A DNA stretch of 19,430 nt, from assembly GCA_045402695.1 (NCBI GenBank), contig JAWPNA010000425.1, positions 1 to 19,430 on the forward strand, given 5' to 3'. Made by a program: the position numbers and the translations under genes. Below the pieces are notes generated by a model. It had not been told where the DNA came from. It saw nothing but the letters and a program-made list of their open reading frames with translations, and ran no database searches. This document shows, piece after piece, positions 15,659 to 19,430 of this stretch; position 1 is the stretch's first letter; each line of letters opens with the position of its first letter. Source of the DNA: JAWPNA01 sp045402695 (GTDB lineage: Bacteria; Acidobacteriota; Polarisedimenticolia; JACPZX01; DASXTC01).

Positions 15659-15674
15659 GGCAACTGGAGTTGCC
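15659..15674. repeat. Short inverted repeat GGCAACT-GG-AGTTGCC
   Basis: A near-perfect palindrome lies in the 129-bp gap between the propeller/thioredoxin gene and pncB. It could be a weak hairpin ending the upstream minus-strand transcript or an operator ahead of pncB. No U-rich run follows on the minus strand, which argues against an intrinsic terminator. Confidence 0.3.
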
Positions 15675-15695
15675 TTCAAGAATTCCAACTCACCA

Positions 15696-17498
15696 TCAAG
15701 AATGCTCCGGACGAGCCGCGGGGCGCGCGAGGGCCTTCGCGAGAGCATCGAGCAAGCCCGGATCGTCTCGGCGCAGGAGGCCCACCTGGCTCCAGACGAG
15801 TACGCCTTCGCGGTTGAAGAGGAAGCTCGCGGGAAGCAGGGCTCCCCCGATGAAGACCCCGGAGGCGCGGTCGTCGGGGTCGTGGAGGATCGTGTATGTG
15901 ATCTTCTCCCGCTGGACGTACTCGCGTAGTCTCTCCGGAGCAAGATCGACATCCACGCTCACCCCCACGACGCGGAGCCCATCGGCCCTGAACTGTTGCT
16001 GAAGCGCCGCCAGGTCGGGCGTCTCCCGGCGGCACGGCTCGCACCAGGTAGCCCAGAGGTTGAGGAGCACCGCCTCGCCACGAAGGTCCGCGAGCGAGAG
16101 GGAGCGCCCGTCGAGCGTGAGCGCCGAGTAGTCGGGGGCCAGCGAGCCAGCTTCCCGATCCCACGCGCGATGATGCCCCGCCGGCGCCGTCACCGCGCCG
16201 CCCATCTTCCCCGGCGCACCCGGCGCTCCCACAGGGGGCACGGCTCGCACCGGCAGGATCACGGCCCGTACGCGAGAGGGCTTGACCGGCTCGACCCATG
16301 CGAGGACCAGGTCGTCTTCCACCCGCACCATCCTGGGAAAGCCGCTCGCGCGGGAGGGTGAGGTGCTGACCGCGGTGACCGTCTCCCCGAGGCGGCCATC
16401 CCTCGTGACACGACGCAGCCTGATATCGGCCTGCTCGCCCCGCGCTCCGGCGAGCCACATCACGACAGCGTCTCCTTCATCGGTGAGCACCACCCCGACG
16501 CGCCCCAGAGGCTGCTCGGCGTCCACCTCCACCGGCTCGTCGAACCGGGCGCCGGCGTCGTCCGAGAAGGCGACCTGCACGCGCGGACGGTTCGCCTCCA
16601 CGGTGTGCCACGCGACCACCAGGCGCAAGCCGTCCCCCCCGCCCGCGGCGACGGCCGGGCCGTTCACGGGACACCCGGGCACCACCCAGCCGTCCATGTG
16701 CACCGGCGCCGGCTGGCTCCAGCCACTCGCGCCGCGGCGCAGGATCCCGATGTCGCGGATTTCCGCGTCGGAACGATCGCGGTACACCACGACGGGCCCT
16801 TGAGCCGTCATCGCCGCCGAGGTCTGGCAGCAGTCGCACACTCTCGCATCGAGAAGAGCCGACGGCTCCACGGACGCGCCAGGGCCGCCGGCATTCACCA
16901 TCGCCGTGCGCAGCGTCATGGCGCCGAGATCGTCTTCCTCCGCGTTGTGCCCGAGGTGCAATTCGTGATCGAGGTTCGGGTCCATCTGACGCCCGTCCAG
17001 CCAGAAGGCACGGATGCCCGCACCCTCCGGCAGCAGCGAGACGAATCCATGCTCGGAAGCCGTGCCGTCGTCATTGGCCGCTCCCAGCCGCCGCCAGGTC
17101 GCGCCCCCGTCCGTGGAAGCCGCGAGCTGGACATCGTAGGAGTACGCGCCCTCACCCGATCTCGCAAGCCAGTGCGCCAGGAGGGATCCATCAGGGGCCT
17201 CCACGATCGAAGGGAAGTCGGCCCAGTTGACGAAGAAGTCCCCCCCGGCGGCCACCGTGCGGGCCTCGCTCCACCGGCCCTTCCTCAGGCGCGCGAAGCG
17301 CAGCGCGTGACCTTCTCCTTCCGGCTCCAGCCACGTCAGCAGGACATCGCGCCCCGCAAGGGAGAGGTTTGGCGCCATGGCGCCGGCGCCAGCGGGAGGA
17401 TCGATGGGTGCCTGCCCGGTTTGACGATCCGGGGAGCAGTCGCTCAGCAGGCAGATCCCCACGGCGAGCGCCAAGGAGCCGATCTGGCGACGGCTCAT
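15696..17498 (-). CDS. Exported BNR/sialidase-like propeller fused to a TlpA-type thioredoxin domain
   Basis: The 600-aa protein has a signal-type N-terminus with L-S-D-C21; Asp at -1 makes the lipobox atypical, so secretion with or without a lipid is open. Residues about 40-430 resemble sialidase-like propellers, with an Asp-box STDGGATW (128-135) and a later degenerate copy near AFSDDAGARF. A Cys-rich VCDCCQT motif lies at 220-226. Residues about 447-590 form a TlpA/redoxin domain with WATWC486-EP-C489, the cis-Pro region LLPASFLF and FNREG. Such domains reduce or exchange disulfides outside the cytoplasm. True sialidase activity is not implied. The gene starts three bases after the sugar dehydrogenase stop, so they are probably an operon. 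No Shine-Dalgarno sequence is obvious, suggesting coupled translation. Confidence 0.82.
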   Translation of the reverse strand: MSRRQIGSLALAVGICLLSDCSPDRQTGQAPIDPPAGAGAMAPNLSLAGRDVLLTWLEPEGEGHALRFARLRKGRWSEARTVAAGGDFFVNWADFPSIVEAPDGSLLAHWLARSGEGAYSYDVQLAASTDGGATWRRLGAANDDGTASEHGFVSLLPEGAGIRAFWLDGRQMDPNLDHELHLGHNAEEDDLGAMTLRTAMVNAGGPGASVEPSALLDARVCDCCQTSAAMTAQGPVVVYRDRSDAEIRDIGILRRGASGWSQPAPVHMDGWVVPGCPVNGPAVAAGGGDGLRLVVAWHTVEANRPRVQVAFSDDAGARFDEPVEVDAEQPLGRVGVVLTDEGDAVVMWLAGARGEQADIRLRRVTRDGRLGETVTAVSTSPSRASGFPRMVRVEDDLVLAWVEPVKPSRVRAVILPVRAVPPVGAPGAPGKMGGAVTAPAGHHRAWDREAGSLAPDYSALTLDGRSLSLADLRGEAVLLNLWATWCEPCRRETPDLAALQQQFRADGLRVVGVSVDVDLAPERLREYVQREKITYTILHDPDDRASGVFIGGALLPASFLFNREGVLVWSQVGLLRRDDPGLLDALAKALARPAARPEHS

Positions 17499-17501
17499 GA
17501 G

Positions 17502-19100
17502 TCAGGGAGGACAGGAGGCGAAAGAGAGACTTCTGGGCATCCCCGAGGTCCCGGTCCCGGGGCTCGTCTCGATCCCCGCGGCGTTTTCCGCCGCGATCAC
17601 GTACGAGTAGAGTCCGCCGGGGGGCGGGATATCGGGGTCTCCGCCGGTCCATGACGCAGCCGGGCCCTGGTGCACGCACGGGAAGGTTCCACCGCCGTTG
17701 CCCGCTGAACGGTAGACCTTGTAGGCCTGGATTGGATGGGAGGAGGTGGCCGTCAGGTCCTCCCATGTCCAGTCGCTTGCGGAGAGCGCGAGCGGAGCAG
17801 CCCCGTCCCCCGAGACTTCCATGTTGTTCAGCACCGGTACGATTTTGTAGAGCTCCCCGGTCGTGCCCGACTCCGTCCCGCGGTCCACGATGTAGATCTC
17901 GCCGCGAGCGTCCTCGCCGAACGACGTGACGTCCCGGATCGTCATGCCACCACCCGGCGCCAGCTCCAGGGTGCGATCCTGCAGGTCCGTGACCGCGCCC
18001 GAAACGATGCGCAACGACTTGATGAACGCCGCGCAGTAGTCCGCGTAGAAATAGGTCCCGCGCAACGCCGGCATGCGGCACCCGCCATAGACGTATCCCC
18101 CGGTCACCGAGCAGGGGCTCGCTCCCGCGCTGCTGTACTCCAGCACCGGCGGCGCGTACCCGGGCAGGAGACAGCCGGAGCCGGTGCACGACGGGTTCGG
18201 GCAGTGGTCCCCTTCGTACAGGTCCCAGCCATAGTTCCCGCCCCCGCCGGCGGCGGCGGGCCGATAGTTGATCTCCTCCCACTGGTTCTGACCCACGTCG
18301 CCGATGTAGAGGTCGCCGGACGCGCCACTCAACGGCCCCGCGAAGGAGAACCGCCACGGATTCCGCAGTCCGAGCGACCAGATCTCATCGTTGAACGCGT
18401 CGCCCGGGTCGTGCGCCGGGACGTAGGGGTTGCTGGCCGGGATCGTGTATGGAAGCGTCGAGACGTCGATCCGGTGGAGCTTCCCCAGGTTCGAGAGCCC
18501 GTTCTGCGCGTTGTCGTTCGGATCGCAGCCGCTGCCGCCGTCACCCGTCGCGATGTACAGATAACCATCGCCGGGGCCGAAGGCCATCATCCCGCCGTTG
18601 TGATTGTCGAAACTCGGGTGCGGGAAGCTGATGACCACCTGGCGGCTGCCGGAGTCGGCCATGTCGGGGTCCGCCAGAGACCGAAGGTAGCGCGCCACGA
18701 TGTTGCTGCCGCCCGAGACGTCGGTGTGGTAGATGAAGAATCGGCGCGATGCTGCGTAGTTCGGATCAAAAGCCAGTCCCAGCAGACCCTCCTCGTTGCC
18801 GCCGCCGTCGGCCGGAGAGCGCGCGAGCGAAGAGACATCGAGGAATGACGAGGAGAGCAGGACGCCGTTCTTGATGATGCGGATCTTGCCGTCCTGCTCC
18901 AGCACGAAGAGCCGCTCGACGTCGCCGGGCGGAGCGGTCACGAACAGGGGCTTCGTCAGCCCCGGCGTGATCCGCACGGTGGTGAGCGCCGTGGCGGGCG
19001 CTTCGGAGATCCCGGCGCACTCGACGGCCGGCACGGCAGGGGGGCTCGACAGGGTCGCGAGCGCTGCCGCGACTGCGGGGAGCAAGCGTCTGGAGTTCAT
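17502..19100 (-). CDS. PQQ-dependent glucose/sorbosone dehydrogenase-like secreted protein
   Basis: The 532-aa product has an N-terminal Sec signal (about 1-26) followed by a six-bladed propeller typical of the GSDH family. Landmarks are ITPGLTKPLFVTAPPGD, RLFVLEQDGKIRII, GLLGLAFDPNY, the catalytic-type H167 in FDNHNGGMMAFG, ATGDGGSGCDPNDNAQ, and GLRNPWRFSF with IGDVGQNQWEEI. These oxidise sugars or related alcohols with PQQ outside the cytoplasm; the actual substrate is unknown. Six Cys within residues 290-345 suggest disulfides. The last 90 or so residues look like a fibronectin-III-type module (YKVYRSAG and GLYSYVIAAEN). The ATG at 19100 has AGGAGG ten bases upstream; the frame is open to 19190 but not convincing. 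It leads a two-gene unit with the propeller-thioredoxin fusion. Confidence 0.82.
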   Translation of the reverse strand: MNSRRLLPAVAAALATLSSPPAVPAVECAGISEAPATALTTVRITPGLTKPLFVTAPPGDVERLFVLEQDGKIRIIKNGVLLSSSFLDVSSLARSPADGGGNEEGLLGLAFDPNYAASRRFFIYHTDVSGGSNIVARYLRSLADPDMADSGSRQVVISFPHPSFDNHNGGMMAFGPGDGYLYIATGDGGSGCDPNDNAQNGLSNLGKLHRIDVSTLPYTIPASNPYVPAHDPGDAFNDEIWSLGLRNPWRFSFAGPLSGASGDLYIGDVGQNQWEEINYRPAAAGGGGNYGWDLYEGDHCPNPSCTGSGCLLPGYAPPVLEYSSAGASPCSVTGGYVYGGCRMPALRGTYFYADYCAAFIKSLRIVSGAVTDLQDRTLELAPGGGMTIRDVTSFGEDARGEIYIVDRGTESGTTGELYKIVPVLNNMEVSGDGAAPLALSASDWTWEDLTATSSHPIQAYKVYRSAGNGGGTFPCVHQGPAASWTGGDPDIPPPGGLYSYVIAAENAAGIETSPGTGTSGMPRSLSFASCPP

Positions 19101-19430
19101 GGAGCTGAGTCCTCCTACACCGTGGCACCACGATGTTATCCGAGCCCGGCGATGAGGGCCAGGAGTGTGTGTAACCTCCTCCGGATCCACGGCTCCCTGA
19201 CCCGGGCAGACCCCCGAGGCCGTCGGAGGGTGATGAACTTTTCCTCAGAATCTCCTTGCAAGGGTCTTGGGCATGTGCCATATTCAGACACCCCGCTGCA
19301 CCAAAAATCTGCAAGAGCTCGAACCGAGCCGGGTCCCTTCTCGGCGGCAATCGTCCTCGACGAAGGAACTCTGAACGCCGCACGTGTGGCTTCTTGTCGG
19401 GCGCCGGTTCGATGCAGGGAGAGACGTGGC
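19101..19430. promoter_or_regulatory. Upstream region of the sugar dehydrogenase gene, no gene seen
   Basis: This 330-base stretch to the window edge shows no credible gene on either strand. A -10-like TAACAT (minus strand, 19134-19139) lies about 35 bases before the start codon, without a good -35. A plus-strand pair TTGCAA with CATATT 17 bases later (19256-19284 region) could serve a gene beyond the edge. Both are weak. Confidence 0.3.

Noticed and set aside
17736..18848. Plus-strand open frame (370 codons) opposite the sugar dehydrogenase gene
   Set aside because: The Arg/Val/Asp-rich product matches nothing, while the opposite strand encodes a clear GSDH propeller.
19167..19180. AGGAGTGTGTGTAA resembles the end of the inverted-repeat element
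   Set aside because: Only about ten bases match and no partner arm is nearby; chance similarity is likely.

Overview
The window is high-GC bacterial DNA, densely packed with short intergenic gaps, in a mosaic of divergent and convergent gene sets. A diheme cytochrome c peroxidase with a Sec signal, a PQQ-type sugar dehydrogenase, lipoprotein candidates, a CGFS glutaredoxin with BolA, and large YfhO-like membrane proteins suggest a Gram-negative, aerobic or microaerobic, environmental bacterium. An Acidobacteriota-like or similar high-GC lineage is possible, but no rRNA, tRNA or taxonomic marker is present, so this is only a guess. I see no CRISPR array, transposase, phage gene or tRNA.

Left part (1-7.8 kb): a surface-glycan or glycosylation-like region. 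A 592-aa polytopic membrane protein on the minus strand is divergent from a translationally coupled plus-strand pair: a 246-aa membrane protein and an 810-aa YfhO-like protein. The 592-aa and 810-aa proteins share a C-terminal extracytoplasmic module with a PGW motif. The YfhO gene abuts, tail to tail with no spacer, a small GlsB/YeaQ-like membrane protein. That gene is divergent from a TMTC-like protein (GT-C-type membrane domain plus TPR repeats), which ends in a clear stem-loop terminator.

Middle (7.9-12.4 kb): bolA and a monothiol CGFS glutaredoxin form a two-gene unit, and their products are known partners in [2Fe-2S] handling. A 178-bp element with 34-bp imperfect terminal inverted repeats and an extra outer half-copy lies between this unit and a convergent minus-strand set. 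That set reads, in order of transcription, fatty acid desaturase, small Asp-rich lipoprotein candidate, ABC ATPase, ABC-2 permease. The element supplies the permease stop codon.

Right part (12.4-19.4 kb): a diheme cytochrome c peroxidase with unusual extra cysteines runs toward a coupled pncB-pncA pair, which makes nicotinate mononucleotide from nicotinamide (NAD salvage). Upstream on the minus strand is a second unit, a secreted glucose/sorbosone dehydrogenase-like protein followed after 3 nt by a protein that fuses a sialidase-like BNR propeller to a TlpA-type thioredoxin domain.

Most single genes belong to recognisable families. The observations most worth checking are the inverted-repeat element, the propeller-thioredoxin fusion beside the dehydrogenase, the Asp-rich lipoprotein coupled to an ABC exporter, and the cluster of GT-C/YfhO-like proteins sharing a C-terminal module. 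I did not find a clearly novel defence or mobile system.
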